Below, one piece after another: positions 34,584 to 42,953 of a stretch of 64,000 nt of DNA; positions within the stretch are counted from its first letter, which is position 1, and each line of letters starts with the position of its first letter. The notes beneath the pieces are model-generated. The model searched no databases and was not told the origin of the DNA. It was given only the letters and a program-made list of their open reading frames with translations. The stretch is from Kocuria dechangensis. Its GTDB lineage: Bacteria > Actinomycetota > Actinomycetes > Actinomycetales > Micrococcaceae. Where the stretch lies: assembly GCF_014636775.1 (NCBI RefSeq), contig NZ_BMEQ01000004.1, positions 62,001 to 126,000 on the forward strand, in the 5' to 3' direction. The translations under genes were made by a program, and so were the position numbers.

Positions 34584-34617
34584 CGAGGGGCCGGGACCGC
34601 ACGGTCCCGGCCCCTCG
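34584..34617. terminator. Terminator after gluD, 16-bp perfect stem
   Basis: Positions 34584-34599 pair with 34602-34617, with a two-base centre. It lies between convergent gluD and dapE. Confidence 0.75.
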
Positions 34618-34642
34618 TCGTCCCTGCGGCCACCGCGCAGGC

Positions 34643-34704
34643 ACCGGCCGCCCCGCAGACACCGGCCGCCCCGCAGACACCGGCCGCCCCGCAGGCACCG
34701 GCCG
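34643..34704. repeat. 18-bp tandem repeat between gluD and dapE
   Basis: Three near-identical copies of ACCGGCCGCCCCGCAGAC (34643-34660, 34661-34678, 34679-34696, the last differing at one base) and a partial fourth copy reaching the dapE stop. A diverged half-copy precedes at 34631-34642. This is a small minisatellite with no spacer sequences. Confidence 0.85.
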
Positions 34705-34705
34705 G

Positions 34706-35827
34706 TCAGGCCGTGAGCCAGGCCTCGAGGGCGCGGTAGCACTCCCGGACGGCCTCGGCGGGCACGTGCTCGTCGTCGGTGTGGGCCAGGAGCGCGTCGC
34801 CCGGGCCGAAGTTCACGGCCGGGACGCCCATCTGGGAGAAGCGGGCCACGTCGGTCCACCCGTACTTCGGCTTGGGCTCCTGGCCCACCGCCGCCACGAA
34901 CGCCGCCGCGGCGGGCCGGTCCAGGCCCGGCCGGGCCGCCGGGGACAGGTCCGTGATCTCGAGCTCGTACCCGGCGAAGACCTCCCGCACGTGGGCCAGC
35001 GCGTCGTCCGTGCTCCGGTCCGGGGCGAACCGGAAGTTGACCTCCACGCTCGCCGCGTCCGGGATCACGTTGCCGGCCACGCCCCCCGTGATCCGGATGG
35101 CGTTGAGCCCCTCGCGGTACTCGAGGCCCTCCACGGCCACCGTGCGCGGCTCGTAGGCCGCCAGCCGGGCCAGGACGTCGGCCTGCTTGTGGATGGCGTT
35201 CTCGCCGATCCAGGACCGGCCCGAGTGGGCGGCGCGGCCCGTCGTCGTGATCCGGAAGCGCATGGTCCCGTTGCACCCGCCCTCGACGGTCCCGTCCGTG
35301 GGCTCGAGCAGCACCGCGAAGTCCGCCGCGAGCAGCTCCGGGGCGTTGCGCTGGAGGCGCCCCAGCCCGCTCGAGGCCGCGTCCACCTCCTCGTGGTCGT
35401 AGAACACGTAGCTGACGTCCCGGTTGGGGGCGGTCAGGGCCGCGGCTAGCGCCAGCTGGACGGCCACGCCGCCCTTCATGTCGACGGCGCCGCGGCCGTA
35501 GAGCACCCGCCGGCCGCCGGCGTCCTCCCACGCGGAGGGCACGGTCCCGCGCGCGCCGGGGACGGCGGGCAGCGGCACCGTGTCGAGGTGGCCGGCGAGC
35601 ACGACCCGCTCGGCCCGCCCGAGGTCGGTGCGGGCCACCACGGCGTCCCCGTCGCGGTGCACGCTCAGGTGCGGCAGCCCGCGCAGGGCGGCCTCCACGG
35701 CGTCGGCGATCGGGCCCTCCGCGCCGGAGACGGAGCCGATGTCGATCAGGGCGGCGGTGAGCTCGGCCGGGTCGGCGGCGAGGTCCAGGGCGGGGGTGGT
35801 CCGGGGAGTCGTCTCGGGGGCGGTCAT
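34706..35827 (-). CDS. dapE: Succinyl-diaminopimelate desuccinylase
   Basis: A 373-residue M20 metallohydrolase that removes succinate from N-succinyl-LL-diaminopimelate in lysine and peptidoglycan synthesis. [26 protein letters not shown] and [12 protein letters not shown] carry the metal ligands and catalytic glutamate; the dimerisation domain has [38 protein letters not shown] is the terminal histidine motif. ATG at 35827 lies 7 bases after TATGCT on the complement (35835-35840) with no ribosome site, the leaderless arrangement. It is divergent from dapD, so the two pathway genes share a 64-base promoter region. Confidence 0.95.
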   Translation of the reverse strand: MTAPETTPRTTPALDLAADPAELTAALIDIGSVSGAEGPIADAVEAALRGLPHLSVHRDGDAVVARTDLGRAERVVLAGHLDTVPLPAVPGARGTVPSAWEDAGGRRVLYGRGAVDMKGGVAVQLALAAALTAPNRDVSYVFYDHEEVDAASSGLGRLQRNAPELLAADFAVLLEPTDGTVEGGCNGTMRFRITTTGRAAHSGRSWIGENAIHKQADVLARLAAYEPRTVAVEGLEYREGLNAIRITGGVAGNVIPDAASVEVNFRFAPDRSTDDALAHVREVFAGYELEITDLSPAARPGLDRPAAAAFVAAVGQEPKPKYGWTDVARFSQMGVPAVNFGPGDALLAHTDDEHVPAEAVRECYRALEAWLTA

Positions 35828-35891
35828 GGCGCCCAGCATAGCGGCGGCCCCGGCTCGGGCCGGTGGGGGCGCCTCCCCTAGGATGGAGGCC
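35828..35891. promoter_or_regulatory. Divergent dapE / dapD promoter
   Basis: Only 64 bases separate the two start codons. TATGCT (complement of 35835-35840) serves dapE and TAGGAT (35879-35884) serves dapD, each 7 bases from its ATG. Both messages should be leaderless and the promoters overlap. Confidence 0.65.
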
Positions 35892-36848
35892 ATGACTGCA
35901 TCCACCCCTCGTCCCGCCTCCGGTCTCGGCCTGGCCACCGTCGTGGCCTCCGGCCCCAAGGAGGGAACCGTCCTCGACGTCTGGTACCCGGCCCCGTCCC
36001 TGTCGGACGCCGTGGACACCTCCCTCGACGCCGACCTGCGGCTCGCCGCCACGGCCGACCCCGACCGCAACGTCCGCGGCGAGCTCGTCGAGACGGTGAT
36101 CGACCTCGACGCCGCTCCCGCCGACGCCGCCGACGCGTACCTGCGCCTGCACCTGCTCTCCCACCGGCTCGTGCGCCCCAACACCCTGAACCTGGACGGC
36201 GTCTTCGGCCTGCTCGCCAACGTCGCCTGGACCGACCGCGGTCCCGTGCTCGCCGAGGAGCTGGACGTGCTGCGGGCCCGGCTGCGCGGCTCGAGCGGGC
36301 ACCTCACCGTGCACAGCGTCGACAAGTTCCCGCGCATGGTCGACTACGTCGTCCCGAGCGGGGTGCGGATCGGCGACGCCAACCGGATCCGGCTCGGCGC
36401 GCACCTCGCCGAGGGCACGACCGTGATGCACGAGGGCTTCGTGAACTTCAACGCCGGCACGCTCGGCCAGTCGATGGTCGAGGGGCGGATCAGCGCCGGC
36501 GTGGTCGTGGGCGACGCCACGGACATCGGCGGCGGCGCCTCGATCATGGGCACCCTCTCGGGCGGCGGCAAGGAGCGGATCACCGTCGGCCAGCGGGTGC
36601 TGCTGGGCGCGAACTCCGGCGTGGGCATCTCCCTGGGCGACGACTGCGTCGTGGAGGCCGGCCTCTACGTCACCGCCGGCACCCGGGTGAGCGTCCACGC
36701 CGACGGGAAGGAGTCCACCGCCAAGGCCTCCGAACTCTCCGGAGTGCCCAACCTCCTGTTCCGCCGCAACTCCCTCACCGGCGCGGTGGAGGTCCTGCCG
36801 CGCACCGGCGCGACCGTGGAGCTCAACGCGGCGCTGCACGCCAACTGA
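35892..36848 (+). CDS. dapD: Tetrahydrodipicolinate N-succinyltransferase
   Basis: A 318-residue acyltransferase with a left-handed beta-helix, adding succinate to tetrahydrodipicolinate. Hexapeptide repeats run from [20 protein letters not shown] through [20 protein letters not shown] to [20 protein letters not shown]. The N-terminal half (about 1-150) is the actinobacterial type-2 form. ATG at 35892 lies 7 bases after TAGGAT; GGAGG also occurs in those 7 bases, so a very short leader cannot be ruled out. Confidence 0.95.
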   Translation: MTASTPRPASGLGLATVVASGPKEGTVLDVWYPAPSLSDAVDTSLDADLRLAATADPDRNVRGELVETVIDLDAAPADAADAYLRLHLLSHRLVRPNTLNLDGVFGLLANVAWTDRGPVLAEELDVLRARLRGSSGHLTVHSVDKFPRMVDYVVPSGVRIGDANRIRLGAHLAEGTTVMHEGFVNFNAGTLGQSMVEGRISAGVVVGDATDIGGGASIMGTLSGGGKERITVGQRVLLGANSGVGISLGDDCVVEAGLYVTAGTRVSVHADGKESTAKASELSGVPNLLFRRNSLTGAVEVLPRTGATVELNAALHAN

Positions 36849-36854
36849 GCACCG

Positions 36855-36884
36855 GCGCCGCGGGGGCACCGGCCCCCGCGGCGC
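36855..36884 (+). terminator. Terminator after dapD
   Basis: A 13-bp perfect stem (36855-36867 with 36872-36884) and 4-base loop. Confidence 0.7.
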
Positions 36885-36923
36885 TGCCCTCCCGGCCCCC
36901 TCCCCGCCCGACCAGGAGAACCC

Positions 36924-37847
36924 GTGCCCTCCCCCGCCTCCGGCCGCCGCACCAGGGCGGCCTGGACGTCCCTCTTCGCCCTCCTGCTGGTCTGCGCCGT
37001 GGCGGCCGCCGTGGTCCTGGTGGTGGTGGAGCTGCGGGTCGGTCGGCCCTCCGCGGGCGAGCCGCGGTGCGTGGCGACCACGGAGCACACCGGCGGCGAG
37101 CGGACCCGGCACACCCTCACCGCGGAGCAGACCGCGAACGCGGCTCTCGTCGTGGCGGAGTCGGTGGAGCGCGGGGCGGAACCGCGCGCGGCCGTCGTGG
37201 CCCTGGCCACCGCCATGCAGGAGTCCCGGCTGGTGAACATCGACTACGGCGACCGCGACTCCGTGGGGCTGTTCCAGCAGCGCCCCTCCCAGGGCTGGGG
37301 CACCGTCGAGCAGATCCTCGACCCGGAGTACTCGACCACCGCGTTCTACGACCGGCTCGCGGAGGTCGACCTCGGCTCCCTGACCGTGACCGAGGCGGCG
37401 CAGGCCGTCCAGCGCTCGGCCCACCCCGGCGCCTACGCCCAGCACGAGGGCATGGCCACGGCCTTCGCCGCGGCCCTCACCGGGCGCGCCGAGGCCTCCC
37501 TGAACTGCGTGCTCGCCGGCCCGCAGGCGCCCGGCGACCCGCGGGCGGCCGCCGGGGCACTGGCCGGCGCGTTCGGCGCCGCCGCGCCCGCCCCGCGCGC
37601 CGAGGACGGCCGGGTCCTCGTGCCCGCCCCGGGCGAGCCGACGGGCTGGGCGCTGGCCCACTGGGCGGTCGCCGCCGCCGAGGACCTGGGGATCGCCGAG
37701 GTGTCCTTCGACGGCAGGACGTGGGTGCGCGACGACCAGCGCACCTCCCGCTTCGCCCCCGCGCCGGGCTGGCGGGAATCGGCCGAGGCGCGCCCGGACG
37801 ACGCTCCCGACCCCGGGGACGTCGTCATTTCTGTTGCAAATCCATGA
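36924..37847 (+). CDS. Membrane-anchored exported protein with lysozyme-like domain
   Basis: A 307-residue protein: basic N-terminus, one span ([20 protein letters not shown]), then an external domain. [20 protein letters not shown] and [13 protein letters not shown] strongly recall the catalytic-glutamate and structural motifs of lytic-transglycosylase folds, with Glu in QES as the candidate acid. Two cysteines (CVATTE and LNCVLAG) could form a disulfide. Homologues are often listed as hypothetical. The C-terminal half may be a second domain. GTG at 36924 follows CAGGAGAACCC. Neighbouring dap genes fit a cell-wall setting; activity is inference. Confidence 0.65.
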   Translation: MPSPASGRRTRAAWTSLFALLLVCAVAAAVVLVVVELRVGRPSAGEPRCVATTEHTGGERTRHTLTAEQTANAALVVAESVERGAEPRAAVVALATAMQESRLVNIDYGDRDSVGLFQQRPSQGWGTVEQILDPEYSTTAFYDRLAEVDLGSLTVTEAAQAVQRSAHPGAYAQHEGMATAFAAALTGRAEASLNCVLAGPQAPGDPRAAAGALAGAFGAAAPAPRAEDGRVLVPAPGEPTGWALAHWAVAAAEDLGIAEVSFDGRTWVRDDQRTSRFAPAPGWRESAEARPDDAPDPGDVVISVANP

Positions 37848-37876
37848 GAGCCGGGTCCCCCCGATACGCTGGGGGC

Positions 37877-38920
37877 ATGAAGATTCTCGTCACCGGGGGA
37901 ACCGGGTACATCGGCTCGCACACCGTCCTGGCCCTGCTCGAGGCCGGGCACGACATCGTCGTCATGGACAACCTGGCCAACTCGTCGCTGACCGCCCTGG
38001 ACCGCGTCCAGGAGCTCGCGGGGCGCTCCGTCGAGGCGTTCGAGAAGGTGGACCTGCTCGACCCCGAGGGCCTGGACCGGCTGTTCCGGGAGCACCGCCC
38101 GGAGGCCGTGATCCACTTCGCCGGGCTCAAGGCCGTCGGCGAGTCCGCCGAGAAGCCCCTCTGGTACTACACCAACAACGTGGCCGGCACCCTCAACCTC
38201 CTGCACGCCATGGACGAGCACGGCTGCCGCTCCATCGTGTTCTCGTCCTCGGCCACCGTCTACGGCGCCCCCGAGGAGATGCCGCTGACCGAGAAGCAGC
38301 CCATGGACGCGCAGAACCCCTACGGGCGGACCAAGGAGCACATCGAGGACATGCTCGTGGACCTCGCCGCCTCCGACCCGTCCTGGAGCGTCGCCCTGCT
38401 GCGCTACTTCAACCCCGTGGGCGCGCACGAGTCCGGCCGGATCGGCGAGGACCCCACCGGCGTGCCCAACAACCTGCTCCCCTTCATCGCCCAGGTGGCG
38501 GTCGGCCGGCGCGAGAAGCTGCGCGTGTTCGGCGACGACTACCCCACCCCGGACGGCACGGGCGTGCGCGACTACATCCACGTGGTGGACCTCGCCGACG
38601 GCCACCTCAGGGCCCTCGACCACCTCGCCGCGCACGGCGGACTGCACACCTGGAACCTCGGCACCGGCAAGGGCTACTCGGTGCTCGAGGTCCGCACCGC
38701 CTTCGAGAAGGCCTCCGGCCGGGAGATCCCCTACGAGGTCGTGGCCCGGCGCCCGGGCGACGCCGCCGTCTCCTACGCCGACCCCTCGGCGGCCCTGGCC
38801 GAGCTCGGCTGGTCCGCCGCGCGGGACATCGACACCATGTGCCGGGACCACTGGAACTGGCAGAAGAACAACCCCGAGGGATACGCCCGGCAGGAGCAGG
38901 CCGAGGCGTCCCGGGCCTGA
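37877..38920 (+). CDS. galE: UDP-glucose 4-epimerase
   Basis: A 347-residue short-chain dehydrogenase-fold enzyme that interconverts UDP-glucose and UDP-galactose. The NAD motif [12 protein letters not shown] is at residues 5-16, the catalytic serine lies in SSSATVYG and the YxxxK pair in [27 protein letters not shown] and [14 protein letters not shown] are the GalE subfamily marks. ATG at 37877 lies 6 bases after TACGCT (37865-37870) with no ribosome site, so the message is probably leaderless. Confidence 0.95.
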   Translation: MKILVTGGTGYIGSHTVLALLEAGHDIVVMDNLANSSLTALDRVQELAGRSVEAFEKVDLLDPEGLDRLFREHRPEAVIHFAGLKAVGESAEKPLWYYTNNVAGTLNLLHAMDEHGCRSIVFSSSATVYGAPEEMPLTEKQPMDAQNPYGRTKEHIEDMLVDLAASDPSWSVALLRYFNPVGAHESGRIGEDPTGVPNNLLPFIAQVAVGRREKLRVFGDDYPTPDGTGVRDYIHVVDLADGHLRALDHLAAHGGLHTWNLGTGKGYSVLEVRTAFEKASGREIPYEVVARRPGDAAVSYADPSAALAELGWSAARDIDTMCRDHWNWQKNNPEGYARQEQAEASRA

Positions 38921-38937
38921 CGCCGGCGCGCGGCGGA

Positions 38938-38971
38938 TCCGGCCCCCGGGCTCACCAGCCCGGGGGCCGGA
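38938..38971. terminator. Bidirectional hairpin at galE / small gene junction
   Basis: A 15-bp perfect stem (38938-38952 with 38957-38971) and CACC loop. One arm is within the last codons of the convergent small gene. Confidence 0.7.
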
Positions 38972-39317
38972 CCACGTTCGGGGGCGCGTCCGCGAACAGG
39001 GCGGCCACCCGCCGCTCGTCGTGGCCCGCGATCCCCGTCCCCACCCGGGTGAGCCAGAACGTCAGGTCGGGGCGGGAGAGGGCGAACGCCACGAACTCCG
39101 CCGCCTCCCGCTCGAGCGCGGCGAACCCGCTCATGGTGTCGATCGCGTAGGACCGGCCCTGCAGGCCGTGGCCGACGCCCGGCACGGCGCCGAAGCGCTC
39201 GACGGCGGTGCGGGCCGCGCCCGCCGCGTGCGCGCCGCGGGCGTTGGAGCCGAAGACGAAGACCTCGTCCGGGCCGAGCTCGGTGATCCGGTCGGGGGTG
39301 TGCCGCTGCTCGTTCAT
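38952..39317 (-). CDS. Small conserved protein with FGSN motif, possibly macro-domain related
   Basis: A 121-residue soluble protein. VFVFGSNARGAHAAGAARTA, then GHGLQGRSYAIDTMSGF and FWLTRVGTGIAGHDERRVAALF give a pattern reminiscent of macro-domain (ADP-ribose-binding) proteins and of a small family seen in phages and bacteria. I cannot assign a function. ATG at 39317 lies 7 bases after TAGCCT (complement of 39325-39330) and lacks a ribosome site. It is flanked by galE and citrate synthase with a hairpin on each side, so it is a single-gene unit. Confidence 0.65.
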   Translation of the reverse strand: MNEQRHTPDRITELGPDEVFVFGSNARGAHAAGAARTAVERFGAVPGVGHGLQGRSYAIDTMSGFAALEREAAEFVAFALSRPDLTFWLTRVGTGIAGHDERRVAALFADAPPNVVRPPGW

Positions 39318-39390
39318 GCGGCCCAGGCTACCGGCGGACCTGCGGCCCGGGAACCGGCCGGCACCGGGGAGCACCCGGCAGGACGTGGGA

Positions 39391-39432
39391 ACGGCCGGGA
39401 CCCGCCCCCGGAAGGGGCGGGGTCCCGGCCGT
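39391..39432 (-). terminator. Terminator after gltA
   Basis: A GC stem of about 17 bp with a single bulge (39391-39408 with 39414-39432), 19 bases after the gltA stop. Confidence 0.65.
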
Positions 39433-39450
39433 CCACGGCGGGGCGCCGGC

Positions 39451-40749
39451 TCAGCGCTGCGGGTAGTGCCGCTCGCTCTGGCCCACGTACAGCTGGCGCG
39501 GGCGGCCGATCTTGGTCTCCGGGTCCTCGATCATCTCGCGCCACTGGGCGATCCAGCCGGGGAGGCGGCCGATCGCGAAGAGGACGGTGAACATCTTCTC
39601 CGGGAAGCCCATGGCCTTGTAGATCAGGCCGGTGTAGAAGTCGACGTTCGGGTACAGCTTGCGCTCCACGAAGTAGTCGTCGGCGAGGGCCTTCTCCTCG
39701 AGGCGCATCGCGATCTCGAGCTGCTCGTCGTTGCCGCCGAGCTTCTCCAGGATCTCGTGGGCGTAGTTGCGCACGATCCGGGCGCGCGGGTCGTAGTTCT
39801 TGTACACCCGGTGGCCGAAGCCCATGAGGCGGACGCCGTCCTCCTTGTTCTTGACCTTCTCCATGAAGGTCTCCGGCTCGACGCCGTCCTTCTGGATCCG
39901 GTTGAGCATGCCGAGCACCGCCTCGTTCGCGCCGCCGTGCAGCGGGCCGTAGAGGGCGTTGATGCCGGCGGAGACGGACGCGAACATGTTCGCGTGGGAG
40001 GAGCCCACGAGCCGGACCGTGGAGGTGGAGCAGTTCTGCTCGTGGTCGGCGTGGAGCATCAGCAGGACGTCCAGGGCCTTGGCCGTGTCCGGGTCGATCT
40101 CGTAGTCCTCGGCGGGGACGCCGAAGCACATGCGCAAGAAGTTCTGCGTGTAGTCGAGGTCGTTCTGCGGGTAGAGCATCGGCTCGCCCTTGGACTTCTT
40201 GAACGCGTAGGCGGCCAGCGTGGGGACCTTGGCCAGCAGGCGGATGGTGGAGATCTCCACCTGCTCCTCGTCGAAGGGGTCGAGGGAGTCCGCGTAGAAC
40301 GTGGACAGCGCCGAGACGGCCGAGGAGAGCACGGGCATCGGGTGCGCGTTGCGCGGGAAGCCGTTGAAGAAGCTCTTGAGGTCCTCGTGGACCATCGTGT
40401 GGCGGCGCACCCGGGTGTCGAACGCGGAGAGCTCGTCCGGGGTGGGCAGCTCCCCGTAGATGAGCAGGTACGCGGTCTCGATGAAGCTCGAGTGCTGCGC
40501 GAGCTCCTCGATGGGGTAGCCGCGGTAGCGCAGCACGCCGTTGGCGCCGTCGATGTAGGTGATGGCGGAGCGCGCGTTGGCGGTGTTCACGAAGCCCGGG
40601 TCGTAGGCGACGTTGCCCGTCTCCTTGAGCAGGCTCGAGATCGCGTAGCCCTTGTTGCCCTCGGTGGCGTCCAGGATCGGCAGCTCGAGGGACTTGTTCT
40701 CCCCGTACGCGAGCTGGGCCGTGGCCAGTTCCTGTGCAGACTCAGTCAT
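39451..40749 (-). CDS. gltA: Citrate synthase
   Basis: A 432-residue enzyme that condenses acetyl-CoA and oxaloacetate, the entry to the TCA cycle. LMLHADHEQNCSTST and NALYGPLHGGANEAVLGML contain the active-site histidines; LMGFGHRVYKNYDPRA carries the third histidine and oxaloacetate-binding arginine region. The N-terminal beta domain (residues 10-45 or so) is that of type-II, hexameric enzymes. ATG at 40749 follows GCGGAGGACGAAC. A 14-bp palindrome lies about 80 bases upstream. Confidence 0.97.
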   Translation of the reverse strand: MTESAQELATAQLAYGENKSLELPILDATEGNKGYAISSLLKETGNVAYDPGFVNTANARSAITYIDGANGVLRYRGYPIEELAQHSSFIETAYLLIYGELPTPDELSAFDTRVRRHTMVHEDLKSFFNGFPRNAHPMPVLSSAVSALSTFYADSLDPFDEEQVEISTIRLLAKVPTLAAYAFKKSKGEPMLYPQNDLDYTQNFLRMCFGVPAEDYEIDPDTAKALDVLLMLHADHEQNCSTSTVRLVGSSHANMFASVSAGINALYGPLHGGANEAVLGMLNRIQKDGVEPETFMEKVKNKEDGVRLMGFGHRVYKNYDPRARIVRNYAHEILEKLGGNDEQLEIAMRLEEKALADDYFVERKLYPNVDFYTGLIYKAMGFPEKMFTVLFAIGRLPGWIAQWREMIEDPETKIGRPRQLYVGQSERHYPQR

Positions 40750-40825
40750 GTTCGTCCTCCGCGATGGATTCGGTGTCCGGTGCCCGGCCGGCCGCGCCGT
40801 GCGCCGCCGGTGGCGCGGCACGTGC

Positions 40826-40839
40826 GTGTCCCGGGACAC
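40826..40839 (-). promoter_or_regulatory. 14-bp palindrome upstream of gltA
   Basis: GTGTCCCGGGACAC is a perfect palindrome. TATCGC on the complement (40841-40846) could be a -10 that would place the transcription start inside the palindrome. Operator role and binding protein are inferred, not known. Confidence 0.4.
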
Positions 40840-40944
40840 AGCGATAGTCAGGGTCCAACCTACCCGGTCCGGCCGCACCGCGACCAATCCCGGGGCCCCG
40901 CCGCGCCGGGGGCGGGCGCGGCGGCCCGCCCCCGGCGCTGCCTC

Positions 40945-42090
40945 TCAGGCCGCGCCGAGGCGGGCCGCGGCGGCGTCGATCCGCTCGTCGGGGGCGGTGA
41001 GGGCCAGCCGGACGTAGCCCTCGCCGGCCGTCCCGTAGAACACGCCCGGGCCCACCACGACGCCCTGCTCTGCGAACCGGCGGACGGTGTCCCAGGTGTC
41101 CTCCCCGGCGGTGCACCACAGGTACAGCCCGGCCTCGGAGGCGTCGATCCGCAGCCCGAACGCCTCGACGGCGGGCACGAGGCGCTCGCGGCGCGAGCGG
41201 TACCGGGCCTTCTGCGCCAGCACGTGCTCGTCGTCGCCGAGGCCCGCGCGCATGGCCTCCTGCACCGGCGACGGGACGATCATGCCGGCGTGCTTGCGGG
41301 AGTTGACGAGGTTGCGCATGAGCGCCGCGTCCCCGGCCAGGAAGGCGGCCCGGTAGCCGGCCACGTTGGACTGCTTGGACATGGAGTACGCCGACAGCAG
41401 CAGGGAGTCGTCCCCGCCGGTGACCCGGGGGTCGAGCACGGACGGGACCGGGGTCCCGCCCTGCTGCACGTCCCAGGGGCCCCAGCCGAGCTCGGCGTAG
41501 CACTCGTCGGAGGCCACGACGGCGCCGAGGGCGCGGGCCTGGTCCACGATCCGGCGGGTCGAGGCGACGTCCCGGACGATGCCCGTGGGGTTGCCGGGCG
41601 AGTTGATCCACACCATCCGCACGCGGGCGCGGACCTGGGGGTCGAGCTCGTCCAGGTCGTCCGCGGCCACGGCCTCCGCGCCCGCGAACCGGGCGCCGAT
41701 GTCGTAGGTGGGGTAGGCCACGGACGGGCGCACGAGCACGTCGCCCGGGCCGAGCCCGAGCAGCAGCGGCAGCCAGGCCACGAGCTCCTTGGAGCCGACG
41801 GTGGGCATGACCGCGGCCGGGTCGAGACCGGGCACGCCGCGGCGCCGCTCGTACCAGGCTGCGACCGCCTCCCGCAGGGCGGGGGTGCCGTGCGTGGTGG
41901 GATAGCCCGGGGCGTCGGCGGCGGCGGCCAGCGCCTCCTGGATCACGGCCGGCGTGGGGTCGACGGGGGTGCCGATCGACAGGTCCACGACACCGTCCGG
42001 GTGCCGTGCGGCGAGGTCCCGGTACGGGGCCATCGTGTCCCAGGGGTAGTCCGGGAGGTCCAGCCCGAAGGGCCGGGCCGCCACCGTCAC
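40945..42090 (-). CDS. dapC: Succinyldiaminopimelate aminotransferase
   Basis: A 381-residue class-I PLP aminotransferase. VDLSIGTPVDPTPAVIQEAL at the start, WINSPGNPTGIVRD, SDECYAELGW and the lysine segment SAYSMSKQSNVAGYRAAF are visible. Position next to ferredoxin fdxA and the group's length identify it as DapC, making N-succinyl-LL-diaminopimelate for DapE. GTG at 42090 overlaps the fdxA stop by 4 bases; fdxA-dapC is a conserved actinobacterial pair. DapC, D and E, the three dedicated succinylase-branch enzymes, are thus all in this window. Confidence 0.92.
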   Translation of the reverse strand: MTVAARPFGLDLPDYPWDTMAPYRDLAARHPDGVVDLSIGTPVDPTPAVIQEALAAAADAPGYPTTHGTPALREAVAAWYERRRGVPGLDPAAVMPTVGSKELVAWLPLLLGLGPGDVLVRPSVAYPTYDIGARFAGAEAVAADDLDELDPQVRARVRMVWINSPGNPTGIVRDVASTRRIVDQARALGAVVASDECYAELGWGPWDVQQGGTPVPSVLDPRVTGGDDSLLLSAYSMSKQSNVAGYRAAFLAGDAALMRNLVNSRKHAGMIVPSPVQEAMRAGLGDDEHVLAQKARYRSRRERLVPAVEAFGLRIDASEAGLYLWCTAGEDTWDTVRRFAEQGVVVGPGVFYGTAGEGYVRLALTAPDERIDAAAARLGAA

Positions 42091-42416
42091 TGGGCGTCCT
42101 GGTTCTGCGGGGGCAGCACCGCGATCATCGGGTGGTCCTTGTGGGTGTTGCCGAGCTTGGCGGCGCCGCCCGGGGAGCCGAGGTCGTCGAAGAACTCGAC
42201 GTTGGCCTTGTAGTAGTCGGCCCACTCCTCCGGGGTGTCGTCCTCGTAGTAGATGGCCTCGACGGGGCAGACCGGCTCGCACGCGCCGCAGTCCACGCAC
42301 TCGTCGGGGTGGATGTAGAGCGAACGCTCCCCCTCGTAGATGCAGTCGACAGGACACTCCTCGACGCAGGCCTTGTCCTTGACGTCGACACAGGGCTGGG
42401 CGATGACGTAGGTCAC
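42087..42416 (-). CDS. fdxA: 7Fe ferredoxin (FdxA type)
   Basis: A 109-residue electron carrier. Cys9, Cys17, Cys21, Cys25, then Cys40, Cys43, Cys46 and Cys50 in ECVDCGACEPVCP match the [3Fe-4S][4Fe-4S] pattern of actinobacterial FdxA. The C-terminal 45 residues are the usual helical extension. The GTG start at 42416 is preceded by CAGAAAGGTACC. TAGACT on the complement near 42450 is a likely -10. Confidence 0.95.
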   Translation of the reverse strand: MTYVIAQPCVDVKDKACVEECPVDCIYEGERSLYIHPDECVDCGACEPVCPVEAIYYEDDTPEEWADYYKANVEFFDDLGSPGGAAKLGNTHKDHPMIAVLPPQNQDAQ

Positions 42417-42485
42417 GGCGTTGGTACCTTTCTGCTGGGATTCTCGGACCAGTCTAACGACCGGGTCCTCGCTACGATGACGCCC
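42417..42485. promoter_or_regulatory. Divergent promoter of fdxA and the SH3-like gene
   Basis: A 69-base gap. TACGAT at 42473-42478 sits 7 bases before the rightward ATG; TAGACT on the other strand faces fdxA. Confidence 0.5.
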
Positions 42486-42899
42486 ATGGGTTTTCCGACA
42501 TCGGGGTCAACATCGTCATCCGGCGAGTCACACAGCGAGTCCCACAGCGAGTCCCAGGGCGAGCTACAGGGCGAGCTACAGGACAAGTTCCTCGGAGGGT
42601 CCCGGGGCGGGTCCCCCGGCGGGCCGCCGAGCGGTCCGCGCGGCGGGGCGGCCGCCGGGGCCCTCGGTCTCCTGGCGGGCCTCGCCCCGGGCACCCGGGT
42701 GAGCGTGCGGTGGGCCCTGCCCGGCGACGACGCCTCGGGGCTGCCGCTGACCGACGCCCTGGGCGAGCTGGTGGGGGTGGACGCGGAGACGGTCACGGTG
42801 CGCACGCGCCGCGGTGACGTGGTGATCGCGGCGGGCGACGTCCGCGCCGCCCGGGCGGTCCCACCGCCTCCCCCGCGCCGGCGGCCCCTGCGGGGCTGA
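42486..42899 (+). CDS. Small SH3-like protein, related to the N-terminal domain of Rv0428c-type acetyltransferases
   Basis: A 137-residue protein. Its second half, LAPGTRVSVRWALPGD and then LTDALGELVGVDAETVTVRT followed by RRGDVVIAAGDVRAA, resembles the SH3-like N-terminal domain of Rv0428c-type GNAT acetyltransferases, but the GNAT domain is absent. The first half is low-complexity: two SES-H/Q units and two GELQ units encoded by 12-bp repeats near 42532-42579, then Gly/Pro. ATG at 42486 lies 7 bases after TACGAT and has no ribosome site. Confidence 0.6.
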   Translation: MGFPTSGSTSSSGESHSESHSESQGELQGELQDKFLGGSRGGSPGGPPSGPRGGAAAGALGLLAGLAPGTRVSVRWALPGDDASGLPLTDALGELVGVDAETVTVRTRRGDVVIAAGDVRAARAVPPPPPRRRPLRG

Positions 42900-42953
42900 G
42901 CGCGGCGGCGACGCGGGCGGCGGGGTTGAGCGCGGCGGACGGCCGGGCCCCGC

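Noticed and set aside
34643-34704. Tandem repeat considered as a CRISPR array
   Set aside because: The 18-bp units are contiguous with no spacers, and no cas genes are present.
34449-37661. 1070-codon leftward open frame spanning dapE, dapD and the lysozyme-like gene
   Set aside because: It runs through a different frame of dapE and antisense to dapD; both real genes show clear catalytic motifs.
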